Positions 1 through 8,438 are shown, counted from the stretch's first letter. The stretch is DNA of 64,000 nt from Halovivax limisalsi (GCF_023093535.1 NZ_CP095757.1:806001-870000); one strand, 5' to 3'. Made by a program: numbers and translations. The notes: generated from the letters alone by a model not told the origin.

Positions 1-534
1 ACCCGCCGCGGACTCGAGTACGCTCTCGACGCGGCGGGTACGGCGGGCGCGAGTACCGACCTGCTCGACCTGCGAACATTCGACCTGCCGCTGTTCGACG
101 CCGACGACGATTCGGCGGGCGACGCGCCGGAACTCACCCGTCGCATCGGGGCGGCCGACGCCATCCTGCTCGGGACGCCCATGTACCACGGCTCGTACTC
201 GTCGGTCCTGAAGACCGCGATCGACTACTGCGGGTTCGACGAGTTCGAGAACAAGACCGTCGGGCTACTCGCCGTCTCGGGCGGCAGCTTCCCCATCGGC
301 GCGCTCGATCACCTGCGGGTCGTCTGTCGGGCGCTCGACGCCTGGACGCTGCCCCACCAGGCCGCGATCCCGAACGCCTCGAGCCGGTTCGAGGGTCGCG
401 ACCTCGTCGACGCGGACATTCGCCGCCGCGTCGAGACGCTCGGCGTCCGCGCGGTCCAGTTCGCCACGATCGAACCCGATCCCGCGTCCTTCGAGAGCCG
501 GGAGAACGTCGGCGCCGGCGCGCACTCGGAGTGA
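1..534 (+). CDS. NADPH-dependent FMN reductase-like flavoprotein (5' end cut off)
   Basis: The frame is open from the first base, so the N-terminus with the usual flavin phosphate loop lies outside the window. The visible 177 residues fit the flavodoxin-like FMN reductase family: an acidic helix segment, then the strand and turn AILLGTPMYHGSYSSVLKTAIDY, which corresponds to the family's flavin-binding 'P-Y-G-S-x-P-LK-AID' loop, followed by a second loop with SGGSFPIGALDHLR. Such enzymes reduce FMN or quinones with NAD(P)H in the cytoplasm. It ends 70 bp before the convergent DUF4129 gene. Family assignment is good; the substrate is unknown. Confidence 0.75.
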   Translation, partial: TRRGLEYALDAAGTAGASTDLLDLRTFDLPLFDADDDSAGDAPELTRRIGAADAILLGTPMYHGSYSSVLKTAIDYCGFDEFENKTVGLLAVSGGSFPIGALDHLRVVCRALDAWTLPHQAAIPNASSRFEGRDLVDADIRRRVETLGVRAVQFATIEPDPASFESRENVGAGAHSE

Positions 535-604
535 CAGGGCGTGACCTGGTGCCGACGGGCGGCCGCGGTCTCGCCCACCTTCGGTGCGTCGACGACCTCG
601 TCGA

Positions 605-2728
605 TCAGTCGTCCGCTGGCGCTCCGTCCCGGGTGTCCGACCCTGCACAGAGCCGTCGAGCCCGCTCGAGCACGGCTTCGGCGGTCGCCTCGTCCGTCGG
701 TACGGGAGCGAACGTCGCGCGTTCGTAGCCCTCGGTGACGGTCCGCAGGTCGTCGACCCCCTCGCCGCGCTCGCGATAGTGCTCGAAGAACTCCCAGTGC
801 GTCAGCCCCGACGGGTCGTCGATCCGCGCGCCGAGCGCGCTTCGAGCGGCCGCGTAGGCACGTTCGACGGCCGTCGCCGCGCGACCAGCTGACAGCGCCG
901 ATTCGGCGTCGGCGAGTAACGCGTCCCCCGCGGGTGCGCCCGGCGTCGCCGCGGGGATCGAGTCGGTCGTCTGTTCGTCGGTCGACCCGCTCTCGGTACC
1001 GGTCTCGTCGGTCGCCGTCCGGCGAGCCCGCCAGTACCAGACGCCGGCGCCCGCGAGGAGGAGCAGGAGGAGCGCGATGCCGGCGAGGACGACCGGCGAA
1101 TCGAGGAGCCCGCCATCGGACGCCCCGGCGGCGACCGCGACGGTCGCCCCCTCGCTGGTGCCGGCGAGGTTGCTCCCGGCTCCGTCGAACGCGGCCTCGA
1201 CGGTCACAGTGCCGTCCCCGTTCGCCCGGTGTTCGACGGTTCCGGCGAACGTGCCGTTCTCGTCGGTCTCGACGGTCGCGGCGGTCGTCCCGTCGACGCG
1301 GACGTCGATCGTCCGGCCCTCGACGGCGGTTCCGTCCGCGGCGAGCGTCCCGGCCACCCGCAGCGTCCGCGGCCCCGCTCGCTCGGCCGCCAGCGATAGC
1401 GTCGTGGCGGTCTCCGTCACGGTGAGCGTCGATTCCGCGTCGACGCCGACGGCGCCGGCGGCCCCTGTCGGCTCGACCCGCAGGGTCCGGTCGCCGTCCT
1501 CGACGGCCGCGGACAGTTCGACCGAGCCGTTCAGGGTGCCGGTCTCGTCCGTTTCGACCGTGCCGAGACGCTCGCCGTCGGCGACGACGTCGAGCGCGAG
1601 CCCGGGCACGGCGACCCCGTCGACCGACACCAGGCCCCGCGGCTCGATCCGATCGCCGAACGCCGCTCGATCCGGGGTCGCGGAGAGATCGAGATCCGCG
1701 TCGACGGGGTCGATCGACACGTTCGCAGTCGCCTCGCTTTCGAGGTACGGTGCGGTTCGTTCGGGGACGTACGCGACCCGGATCGCGTCCGCGTCGGCCG
1801 GGACGGAGACGGGCCGATAGGTGAGCGAGAACGCGCCCGTCTCGTCCGTCGTCACGTTCTGCGTCCGCTCGCCGACCGCAAGGCGGATCCGTTCGTTCGC
1901 GACCGGCGCTCCCTCGATCGTTTCGAGCGATCCGGTCATCGAGAGCGGATCGCGGAACGACGCCGTATCGTCGGCTGCCCGGACCGAGAGGATCGTCCCG
2001 ACGAACACCCGATCGCGAACCGCCGCCTGCGTCTCCTGGACGTCCGCGTTGGCCGTCCGTATCGATTCGATCGTCGCGGTGAGGTTGACCTCGCTCTCGT
2101 TCCGGATCGACTCGTAGGTTGCGACGAGTTCGGCGGTCGACTGGTTGATCTCGACGGCGAGCCCCTCCAGTTCGCGGGCGATGCCACGGGCGCGTGTCTC
2201 GTTGCCGTCCAGCGTCTCGCGGTAGGTGTCGTGGGTCGCGTTGTAGCGCTCGAGTGCGTCGATGAGCGCCCGGTGCTCCTCGCTCGCACGCTCGACGTCG
2301 TCGGCGCGCTCGTCCCGTGCTTCCTCGTCAGCGACCTCGACGTAATCGGAGAGCAACTGCTCGTACTCCTCGTCGACGAACTCCCTGGCGAGGTCGTAGT
2401 CGCCCTCGGAGAGGTGGACCGAACTCCGCCCCAGTCGCGAGGCCAGTTCGCCCTCGAGCCACGACGAGAACGCCCCGCCGTCGGCTTCGCGCGCGTACTC
2501 GTCGGGATGTCGGTGCCTGACTGTCTCGTTGTCCGTCTGTGCCGACCCGGCGTCGGCGATGGAAGCGACCGCCGGACCGGTCGCGCTGGCTTCGAGTGCG
2601 CCGCCGCCTCCCGCAGCGGCCGCTGGCGCGGCCCCCGCGATCACCAGCAGGCAGACGACCAGCACGGCCCGGAGTCTGCGACGAGACGGCGACGCGTTCA
2701 CTACCGGTCCCTTCGGCTTCCGGGCCAT
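605..2728 (-). CDS. Membrane-anchored multidomain protein with C-terminal DUF4129
   Basis: About 707 residues. A basic start followed by a hydrophobic stretch ending in Ala-rich sequence (residues about 17-40) looks like a signal peptide. Next come a long charged helical region (about 80-230), three beta-rich repeats of the kind used as extracellular modules (each with a 'V.TDE.G.F/L' turn, about 250-530), one membrane helix (about 545-565), and a cytoplasmic DUF4129 domain with the HWEFFEHY motif. DUF4129 is known beside DUF58, MoxR ATPases and transglutaminases in envelope loci, and here a DUF58 gene is divergent. I chose the ATG at 2728; upstream in-frame starts would run through the divergent promoter, and a GTG at 2701 is an alternative. 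Function unknown; an outward-facing sensor or envelope protein is inferred. Confidence 0.75.
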   Translation of the reverse strand: MARKPKGPVVNASPSRRRLRAVLVVCLLVIAGAAPAAAAGGGGALEASATGPAVASIADAGSAQTDNETVRHRHPDEYAREADGGAFSSWLEGELASRLGRSSVHLSEGDYDLAREFVDEEYEQLLSDYVEVADEEARDERADDVERASEEHRALIDALERYNATHDTYRETLDGNETRARGIARELEGLAVEINQSTAELVATYESIRNESEVNLTATIESIRTANADVQETQAAVRDRVFVGTILSVRAADDTASFRDPLSMTGSLETIEGAPVANERIRLAVGERTQNVTTDETGAFSLTYRPVSVPADADAIRVAYVPERTAPYLESEATANVSIDPVDADLDLSATPDRAAFGDRIEPRGLVSVDGVAVPGLALDVVADGERLGTVETDETGTLNGSVELSAAVEDGDRTLRVEPTGAAGAVGVDAESTLTVTETATTLSLAAERAGPRTLRVAGTLAADGTAVEGRTIDVRVDGTTAATVETDENGTFAGTVEHRANGDGTVTVEAAFDGAGSNLAGTSEGATVAVAAGASDGGLLDSPVVLAGIALLLLLLAGAGVWYWRARRTATDETGTESGSTDEQTTDSIPAATPGAPAGDALLADAESALSAGRAATAVERAYAAARSALGARIDDPSGLTHWEFFEHYRERGEGVDDLRTVTEGYERATFAPVPTDEATAEAVLERARRLCAGSDTRDGAPADD

Positions 2729-2900
2729 AAACCTGTTCGCTCGCGGGTCTGTCGGTCCGCCGCCGTACCCACCACCGAGCTGTCGACCGTCGCGTCGTTG
2801 CCGAGGCCGTTGCCGCCGCACCGTGAACGGCGAACCCGGCTTCGACGCGCCCGCGGGCCGAACCAGTAGGTTCAACAGTGTACCGACTGACACCGAAACC
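2729..2900. promoter_or_regulatory. Divergent intergenic region between DUF4129 and DUF58 genes
   Basis: The 172 bp between the two divergent start codons must hold both promoters. I see no convincing TATA box; the sequence is GC-rich throughout except for short stretches such as the one around 2868-2880. The divergent placement suggests the two arms of the locus are co-regulated. Confidence 0.35.
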
Positions 2901-4400
2901 ATGCGACCCACGCGCCGAGGGGCAAGCGCCTACGCACTCGCCGCCGTGCTGGTCGGCTACGCCGTCGTGGTGGCCGACCCGCTGGCACTCGCGGGTGCGA
3001 CCCTCGTCGGCGCGTGGCTGCTCGCCGCGCAGTATCGCTTCCTGCGGGCGGCCCGCTCGACCGCCGACGGGCTGTCGGTTCGCGTCGAACCCGGCCGTCG
3101 GGCCGTTCGCACCGGGGCGACGACGCCGGTCGCGCTCTCGGTTTCGGCCGAAGCTCCGCTCGCGACGCCCGACGTGGCCGTCGAGGTGACGCCGCCGACC
3201 GCCGCCGTCGCGGACGAACCGCTTTCCCTCGCCGTCGATCCGGCCGAGCCGTCGGCCCGGACGACCGTCGACGTCGAGTGGCCGATCGCCGGGCGACACC
3301 GGTTATCCCGGCCGACGCTCACCCTTTCGGACGGGCTGTTCACCCAGCGGGTTCCGGTCGGCGAGCCCGCGACGGTGACGGTCGAGCCCCGCGGGCCGCG
3401 GTCGATCCACGTGGGCGCCGGCGGCGACCAGCTCGCCAGCACGTTCGGCGAGCACGCCGCGGGCCGGCGGGGCTCGGGGATCGAGGCGGCGGAGCTTCGC
3501 GAGTACCAGCCTGGCGACCTGCTGCGCCAGATCGACTGGAAGGCGACGGCCCGGCTCGCGACGCCGCACGTCAGGGAGTACGAGGCCGAGACCGATCGAC
3601 GGACGATCCTCGTCGTCGACGAGCGCCCCCCGCTCGCGACCGGCCCGCCCGCCGAGTCCAAGCTCGCGTACCTCCGCGAGGTGGCTCTGGCCGTCGCGGC
3701 CAGCGCCCGCCGACTGGGCGATCCGACCGGTCTCGTGACGGTGAGCGAGGACGGCGTTCGCCGCGTCGACAGCGCCTCGACCCCGGACACGTACGGCCGC
3801 ATCCGTCGAACCCTCCTCGACCTCGAACCGTCGGATCCGGCTCGCTCGACAGGAGCGTCGATCGCCGGGCGATCGGACCGATCCGCACCGGTCGCTCGCC
3901 GCCGAGCGCTCGCCGACCTCGGCGACGGCTCCGCATTTTCCCGCACGTTACGCCCGTTCTACGCCGATCGACCGCCGATGACGGCCCACGCCGAGGGTCG
4001 CCCGCTCTTCGAAGGCGTCACGCGGGCCCTCGCCAGCGAACCCGGCGACGCCTGGCTCGTCTGTTTCACCGACGACGCGACCCGCGACGAACTGCGAGAG
4101 ACGATCACCTACGCTCGGCGCCGCGGCGCGACGGTGCTGGTCGTCCTCGCCCCGACCGTCCTCTACGAACCGGGCGGCCTCGCGTCGCTGGATCGCGCGC
4201 GGTCGCGCTACGCCGACTTCGAGGAATTCAGGAGCGAACTCGACCGCATCGACGGCGTCACGGCGCTCGAAGCCGGCCCCGCCGATCGCCTCTCGGCCGT
4301 CCTCTCGCGGACGACCGGCGGCTCGTCCGTCGGCCAGCGCGGGGACGCTCGACCCGGTGCCCCGGCCGGCGCCAACCGCTCGGGTGGTGGTCGACCGTGA
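2901..4400 (+). CDS. DUF58 domain protein
   Basis: 499 residues. Two N-terminal membrane helices (about 8-48) are followed by a beta-rich region and the diagnostic DUF58 block at about 198-218 (EYQPGDLL, then IDWKATAR). The C-terminal half has a von Willebrand A-like alternation of strands and helices. DUF58 proteins usually partner with a MoxR AAA ATPase and a transglutaminase, but neither is visible here. The ATG at 2901 precedes the first membrane helix. Its stop overlaps the GTG of the next gene by four bases (GTGA), which indicates translational coupling. Cellular role not established; an envelope assembly or chaperone-like role is inferred from the family. Confidence 0.85.
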   Translation: MRPTRRGASAYALAAVLVGYAVVVADPLALAGATLVGAWLLAAQYRFLRAARSTADGLSVRVEPGRRAVRTGATTPVALSVSAEAPLATPDVAVEVTPPTAAVADEPLSLAVDPAEPSARTTVDVEWPIAGRHRLSRPTLTLSDGLFTQRVPVGEPATVTVEPRGPRSIHVGAGGDQLASTFGEHAAGRRGSGIEAAELREYQPGDLLRQIDWKATARLATPHVREYEAETDRRTILVVDERPPLATGPPAESKLAYLREVALAVAASARRLGDPTGLVTVSEDGVRRVDSASTPDTYGRIRRTLLDLEPSDPARSTGASIAGRSDRSAPVARRRALADLGDGSAFSRTLRPFYADRPPMTAHAEGRPLFEGVTRALASEPGDAWLVCFTDDATRDELRETITYARRRGATVLVVLAPTVLYEPGGLASLDRARSRYADFEEFRSELDRIDGVTALEAGPADRLSAVLSRTTGGSSVGQRGDARPGAPAGANRSGGGRP

Positions 4401-5101
4401 TCGATCGCATGCGTGCCCTGGTCGGTGTGGGCGCCGCCCGTGCTGGAGCTGGCGTCGACCCGCGGAACTCGGCGTGGCCGGTCGTCGGTGCACTCGTGGC
4501 CACGGCCGCCCTGCTTGCAATCGCGCTCGGCCCCGCCGGCCTCCTCGTCGCGCTGGTGACGATCGCCTGCTGGATCGCGCTCGCCCATGGCGGTCGGGCC
4601 GGCGTCTCCGCTCTCGCGGTCCCGTTCGCCGTCGCGGGCGGCCACGTCGCCCTCGCGGTGCTGGCCCCCGCGGACCTCGCCCCGCTCGCGATCGTCGCGA
4701 TCGAGGCCGGATTCGCCGGCATCGTCGTCGCGTCGAGTCGCCCGCGGGGTCGGCCGACGGTCGCGGCGGTCGTCGCCATCGCCGGGCTCGGCGGCGCGAC
4801 CTGGCTGCCCCTGCGAGCCGGGTCGCCCTGGCTGGCCGGCCTGGTGCTCCTGCTCGCGCTCTCGCTCGCGAGTTACGCCGTCCACCGGGTCACCCTCGTC
4901 CGGTTCGACCTCGTTTCCGACGCGGCCGACGAGACGGGAGCGTTATCGGCGACGACGCCGCCCGGGCCGGGTCCGGACGCGGCGACCGGCGAGACGAGTA
5001 CTGCAGACGGCGGAGTCGATGCGGGCCCGCGCAGCGCTACCGACGGCGGAACCGGCTCCGACCCGACTCGACGCCCAGACACGACACACTCCGACGCATG
5101 A
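4397..5101 (+). CDS. Polytopic membrane protein of the DUF58 locus
   Basis: 234 residues starting at a GTG that overlaps the DUF58 stop codon; an ATG at 4409 is an alternative start. Residues about 15-160 are almost continuously hydrophobic and can form about six membrane helices. The last 65 residues are an acidic, Gly/Thr/Asp-rich tail. I recognise no named domain. Its stop overlaps the next start (ATGA), so the three plus-strand genes look like one translationally coupled operon. A scaffold or membrane partner for the DUF58 protein is inferred from position only. Confidence 0.65.
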   Translation: MIDRMRALVGVGAARAGAGVDPRNSAWPVVGALVATAALLAIALGPAGLLVALVTIACWIALAHGGRAGVSALAVPFAVAGGHVALAVLAPADLAPLAIVAIEAGFAGIVVASSRPRGRPTVAAVVAIAGLGGATWLPLRAGSPWLAGLVLLLALSLASYAVHRVTLVRFDLVSDAADETGALSATTPPGPGPDAATGETSTADGGVDAGPRSATDGGTGSDPTRRPDTTHSDA

Positions 5102-6033
5102 GCCAGACCGACACATCGCGAGACGACGCGGCCGACGCCGATCGCCACGCCGAAGGTTCGACCGCTTCAGCGGACGGCCCTGCCGAGGGCGAACCCGTCC
5201 GTGCGGAAGCCGGGTCGGCTCCGGGCGATGAGGCCGCCGGGGACGAGCCCGACCCCGAGCAACTCGCCGTCGAGCGCGACCTGTTGGCCGCGGAGAACCG
5301 CCGGCTGCGCGAGGAGTACGCCCGGGCCCGTCAGGTACGGTACCGACGGACGGCTCTCGGTCTCGTCGCGGTCGGGCTGCTCGCCCTCCTCGGCGGATTG
5401 CTCTTTCCCCAGGGCCGGGACGTCCTGCTCGCCCTCGCGGGCGTCGGCGTGATCGGCGGCCTGCTCACCTACACCCTCTCGCCCGGCCAGTACGTCGCCG
5501 CCGACGTCGGCGAGCGCGTCTACGGGGCCCAGGCCCGGAACGCGAGCGCGCTCGCCGCGGCGCTCGACCTGCGGGACGCGGCCTACTACCTCCCCGACGA
5601 ACCAGGCGCCAGCCTCTTCGTTCCCCAGCGGGCCGAGCCGACGTTTCCCGACCCGGACGACGGCCCGATCGTCACCGACTCCGACGAACGCGGACTCGTC
5701 CTCGAACCCACGGGCGAGGGGCTCTACGAGGCCTTCGAGCGCGCGGTCACGGCCGACCCGGCCGACGACCCCGCGGTCCTCGCGACGCAGCTCGCGGACG
5801 CGATCGTCGAGCAGTTCGAGCTCGCGCGCTCGGCGACGCCGGACGTCGAACCCGGCCGCCTGACGCTCGCGGTCGAGGGCAGCGCGTTCGGCGACCTCGA
5901 CCGGTTCGACCACCCGATCCCGTCCCTCGTCGCCGTCGGCCTCGCGCAGGCGGTCGAGGCACCCGTCTCCGTCTCCGTCGACCCCGGCGAGGACGGCGAA
6001 TGGCTCGTCACCTGCCGGTGGGAGATGGACTGA
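5098..6033 (+). CDS. Coiled-coil membrane protein, third gene of the DUF58 operon
   Basis: 311 residues. An acidic, disordered N-terminus (1-55) leads into a short coiled coil (about 58-80, 'LAVERDLLAAENRRLREEYAR'-like heptads), then two closely spaced membrane helices (about 83-125), and a soluble C-terminal domain of about 180 residues ending in a beta-strand pair. I know this architecture only as a conserved haloarchaeal protein of unknown function. It starts inside the stop codon of the preceding gene. The soluble domain probably faces the cytoplasm. Confidence 0.65.
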   Translation: MSQTDTSRDDAADADRHAEGSTASADGPAEGEPVRAEAGSAPGDEAAGDEPDPEQLAVERDLLAAENRRLREEYARARQVRYRRTALGLVAVGLLALLGGLLFPQGRDVLLALAGVGVIGGLLTYTLSPGQYVAADVGERVYGAQARNASALAAALDLRDAAYYLPDEPGASLFVPQRAEPTFPDPDDGPIVTDSDERGLVLEPTGEGLYEAFERAVTADPADDPAVLATQLADAIVEQFELARSATPDVEPGRLTLAVEGSAFGDLDRFDHPIPSLVAVGLAQAVEAPVSVSVDPGEDGEWLVTCRWEMD

Positions 6034-6103
6034 GTCGGCTGGCCACAGATCGCTCGCCATCTCGGGTCGGCGACCGATCAGCACCGACAGACAGCACGTT
6101 ACG

Positions 6104-6421
6104 TCAGACGCCCTGATCCCGAAACCGGCGGCAGTCGACTTCGACCGGCAATTCGTCGAAATCGTCGTCCGCGCCGACGACGAGCGTGGCTTCGATGTCG
6201 TGTGCGAGTGCGACGGCGTACGCGTCGGCGAGTGAGAGCTGCCCGTCGGCTTTTATCCGGCCGGCGAGGCGCCAGTCGGCTGCCTCGATTTGCACTCCCT
6301 GCCGATGGAGTGCTCGCACGTCCCTGTCGGCGACTCGCATCGAATCGTCGGTCGGTTCGTCGTCGGTCCCCTGGAACCGTGCGACGAGGTAGTACACCTC
6401 ACTTGCGTTGGTTTCGGACAG
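6104..6421 (-). pseudogene. vapC: vapC PIN toxin, 3' fragment cut off by a tnpB element
   Basis: Open frame from the edge of the mobile element to a stop, 105 codons. It begins LSETNASEVYYLVARF and continues to LADAYAVALAHDIEATLVVGADDDFDEL, which is the central and C-terminal part of a PIN-domain ribonuclease: the central acidic residue, the LADA.AVALA helix and the final acidic ADDDF motif are present. The start of the domain with the first catalytic Asp is on the other side of the element at 7871-7921. A GTG at 6397 could in principle start translation but would make only a partial, presumably inactive domain. Confidence 0.85.
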
Positions 6422-6560
6422 GTGACATCCTCCTCGCCGTAAATGGCGAGGCTTCCCGTACTGCAGTTGGGATATTTGCCGGTCTACGACACGACCTGTT
6501 CTCTCGTGCGGAACATACCGCTCTCGCGGTCGAACAGGTAGGTCGATGGCTGTGCCACAC
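6422..6560 (-). ncRNA. Predicted reRNA (omega RNA) 3' region of the tnpB element
   Basis: TnpB nucleases use an RNA made from the 3' end of tnpB and the element's right end, with the guide read from flanking DNA. Here the terminal hairpin (CCTCGCC paired with GGCGAGG, 6432-6451) and the conserved GGATGTCAC end fit that scaffold. The 5' limit is arbitrary because the RNA overlaps the tnpB coding end. The guide would be the minus-strand sequence starting at 6421 and running towards 6402, which is vapC coding sequence. Existence is inferred from the family, not seen as a promoter. Confidence 0.5.
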
Positions 6561-7734
6561 AGCCGTTACTCCTATCCTCGCCATGAGGACTCGGAGTTAT
6601 CTTCTGTCGCATGTTCTCCGCCCCGTTACAATCTGCGTTGGCTACCAATTCACATGACGAGCAGACGTACAAGCCACGATACTTCCGATTCGACTTCGTG
6701 TCGTCACCACATGCCGAACACGTTTTCGAGGTGTTCCACTCGTTCTCTTTCAGCACCTCGACGCCACGAATCTCGCCTTTGTATTCGAGGTACTGGGAGA
6801 TGCGGTCGAACGCCCACGTATGGAGTTTCTTGTTACCAGTCTTGCCCCAGTCCGACTCGCGCACGTCTTCGGGCCAACTCACCGCGAGCGTGCCAACACC
6901 ACGTTCAACACACTCCGTGATGATGGTATCCGTGAGAACGTGGTAGAAGTGGGTTTCACGGTCAGTGAGTTTCCGACGCGCCCACATCGACTTCTCAGAC
7001 GGGCCATTCTCACCCTCAGTATCGTATTCGGATCGCTTGAAGTAGTGTTTGTCTTCTTTGAGGGAGTTACCAGGGTACAGGACGTACTCATCGGGGAAGG
7101 CGACGGTTGCGATATTCATGATGCCAAGGTCGATACCTGCAACACCGTCGCCTGCTGAGTCATTCGGATTGAGTTCGACTTTGCAGACGAAGTGCAGTTC
7201 CCACTCGTTGCCGTTCCAGACAGCACGAACGTTTTGCACTCGGGTGACTTCCGAGAGGTCGACGTCTGGTCGGGTCTGGTACTCACAAAGCAGGAAGTCC
7301 GACCAATTCCCCTTGAGGTTCGACCCTTTGCTGAGTCGGACACGGTTGTTTCCGGGGTCGTGTCTGAAGCCGTCTGCTTTGAACGTGATCGTGGAACGCG
7401 GTCGGGTATCGCCCTGTTTTCGGTAGCCGGGCGGATTCGTCTCTGGGTCTTTGTGTCGCAAGTCGAACCACGACTGGAAAGCGTCAGAAAGTTCTTCGAT
7501 GACTTTCTGACTTGATTGTGCGTTCAAGTCTTTCCAGCATGACTGGTTCTTCATATACGATTTCAGCGTTCCCTCATCGGGGATTTCGCCGGTTGCATCC
7601 CAGATACGGTCTGCTGTCCATCGTGCGACGTTCCAGATTTTCGAGGCGGAATCTCCGAGTGAGTCGAGGCCATCGCAGACCTGATGCTGGTTCTGGATGG
7701 AACCAACGTAGGTGCGTGTGACCTCAATCGCCAT
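6484..7734 (-). CDS. tnpB: TnpB RNA-guided nuclease
   Basis: 416 residues, normal length for the family. The RuvC-like acidic residues are all visible: GIDLGIMNIA (first Asp, about 205), PEDVRESDWG with the second-site Glu (about 300), and ANADCNGAENMRQ (last Asp, about 375). The zinc finger is intact (CSACG then CSSC). The protein therefore looks catalytically competent. TnpB cuts DNA matching its guide next to a short adjacent motif and helps the element persist. The AT content is visibly higher than in neighbouring genes, consistent with transfer. The ATG at 7734 begins the usual MAIEVTRTY-type N-terminus. Confidence 0.93.
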   Translation of the reverse strand: MAIEVTRTYVGSIQNQHQVCDGLDSLGDSASKIWNVARWTADRIWDATGEIPDEGTLKSYMKNQSCWKDLNAQSSQKVIEELSDAFQSWFDLRHKDPETNPPGYRKQGDTRPRSTITFKADGFRHDPGNNRVRLSKGSNLKGNWSDFLLCEYQTRPDVDLSEVTRVQNVRAVWNGNEWELHFVCKVELNPNDSAGDGVAGIDLGIMNIATVAFPDEYVLYPGNSLKEDKHYFKRSEYDTEGENGPSEKSMWARRKLTDRETHFYHVLTDTIITECVERGVGTLAVSWPEDVRESDWGKTGNKKLHTWAFDRISQYLEYKGEIRGVEVLKENEWNTSKTCSACGDDTKSNRKYRGLYVCSSCELVANADCNGAENMRQKITPSPHGEDRSNGCVAQPSTYLFDRESGMFRTREQVVS

Positions 7735-7832
7735 AGATAGCCTATGTAGACAAAACTAATTAATGGTGTGGATGAGCGTGGAATATCTGGCCTGCAATCG
7801 TCCGTAGATTGTCGAGGGAGTGTCGTATTCTC

Positions 7833-7852
7833 TCCCGCCGTAAACGGTGGGA
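7833..7852. repeat. Hairpin near the left end of the tnpB element
   Basis: TCCCGCCG and CGGTGGGA pair over 8 bp with one G-T wobble around a TAAA loop. Read on the minus strand it resembles the right-end hairpin and is followed by AGAGAATACGACAC, similar to the right-end GGAGGATGTCAC. It is either the left-end hairpin of this element or the worn right end of an older insertion. Confidence 0.55.
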
Positions 7853-7870
7853 ATCCCTCCTCGCAGAAAG

Positions 7871-7921
7871 ATAGAGGTACGCGATGATCGCTTCGGCATC
7901 GAATACGTACTCGTCAGTCAT
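7871..7921 (-). pseudogene. vapC: vapC PIN toxin, 5' fragment
   Basis: The ATG overlaps the antitoxin stop codon (ATGA) and encodes MTDEYVFDAEAIIAYLY before the frame runs into the element. The D in YVFDAEAI matches the first catalytic Asp of PIN domains. Joined to the 6104-6421 fragment this gives a PIN protein lacking roughly 25 internal residues, so about 70-80 bp of vapC appear to have been lost at the insertion site. Confidence 0.8.
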
Positions 7922-8214
7922 TTCTCGTCGTCCGGACGCAATCGATCGGCCTTCGCCTCCTCGCGGCGTTTTTCCGCCGCTTTGTGTGCCCGCGCGCGTT
8001 TCAGGATCTCGCCGTCCTCGTGCTCCCCGGCGTGAATGCCGTGCAGTTCCTCGGGTGAGGGCACCGGCTCGATAACGATCCGGTCGTCCGCTTCGTAGAC
8101 GAACACCGCTCCCGGCGTCTCGATCCCGAATTTCTCCCGTAACCGCTTCGGAATCGTCGCCTGCCCTTTCTGCGAGACGTTTACCACGGCGGGCTCGTTC
8201 GTACAACTGGACAT
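7918..8214 (-). CDS. vapB: AbrB/SpoVT-type antitoxin of a disrupted VapBC pair
   Basis: 98 residues. The N-terminal half is a swapped-hairpin AbrB fold: VVNVSQKGQATIPKRLREKFGIE, then VFVYEADDRIVIEPV. The charged C-terminal half (HEDGEILKRARAHKAAEKRREEA) is the usual toxin-binding tail. Such proteins bind their own promoter and neutralise the PIN ribonuclease. It overlaps the toxin start by ATGA, the classical TA arrangement, but the toxin is broken by the tnpB element. The antitoxin reading frame is intact, so it may survive as a regulator or as an antidote to related toxins. Confidence 0.85.
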   Translation of the reverse strand: MSSCTNEPAVVNVSQKGQATIPKRLREKFGIETPGAVFVYEADDRIVIEPVPSPEELHGIHAGEHEDGEILKRARAHKAAEKRREEAKADRLRPDDEK

Positions 8215-8438
8215 CCTTGGTAGTACCTAGCTATCTGTGTAGTACTAAAGCTACTGCTCCCAACTAGATGGTGAAGGTACGAGCTAGGTGCTATATTCAC
8301 ACTGGAGAATCCGCAGCGCATTCCGCTATCCGGCACGAAGCCGACGGCGGCGCCGCGGGTGACGAGGGACATCGCCAGGACGACTCCCCGAGCGAGCGAC
8401 CCACAGACAGACGGTCCCGGCCCACGAATCCGTCGCCC

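Larger units (their letters stand above)
6422..7870 (-). mobile_element. TnpB-only IS200/IS605-type element (IS1341-like)
   Basis: About 1.45 kb carrying one gene, tnpB, with no tnpA. The right end on the minus strand is set by a 7-bp hairpin (6432-6438 with 6445-6451) followed by GGAGGATGTCAC, a terminal pattern I know from haloarchaeal tnpB elements; the host vapC reading frame resumes at the next base. The left end is less certain: a similar hairpin with a TTTA loop (7833-7840 with 7845-7852) lies just inside, and recognisable vapC sequence ends at about 7871. The element lies in the same orientation as the gene it interrupts. Confidence 0.8.
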
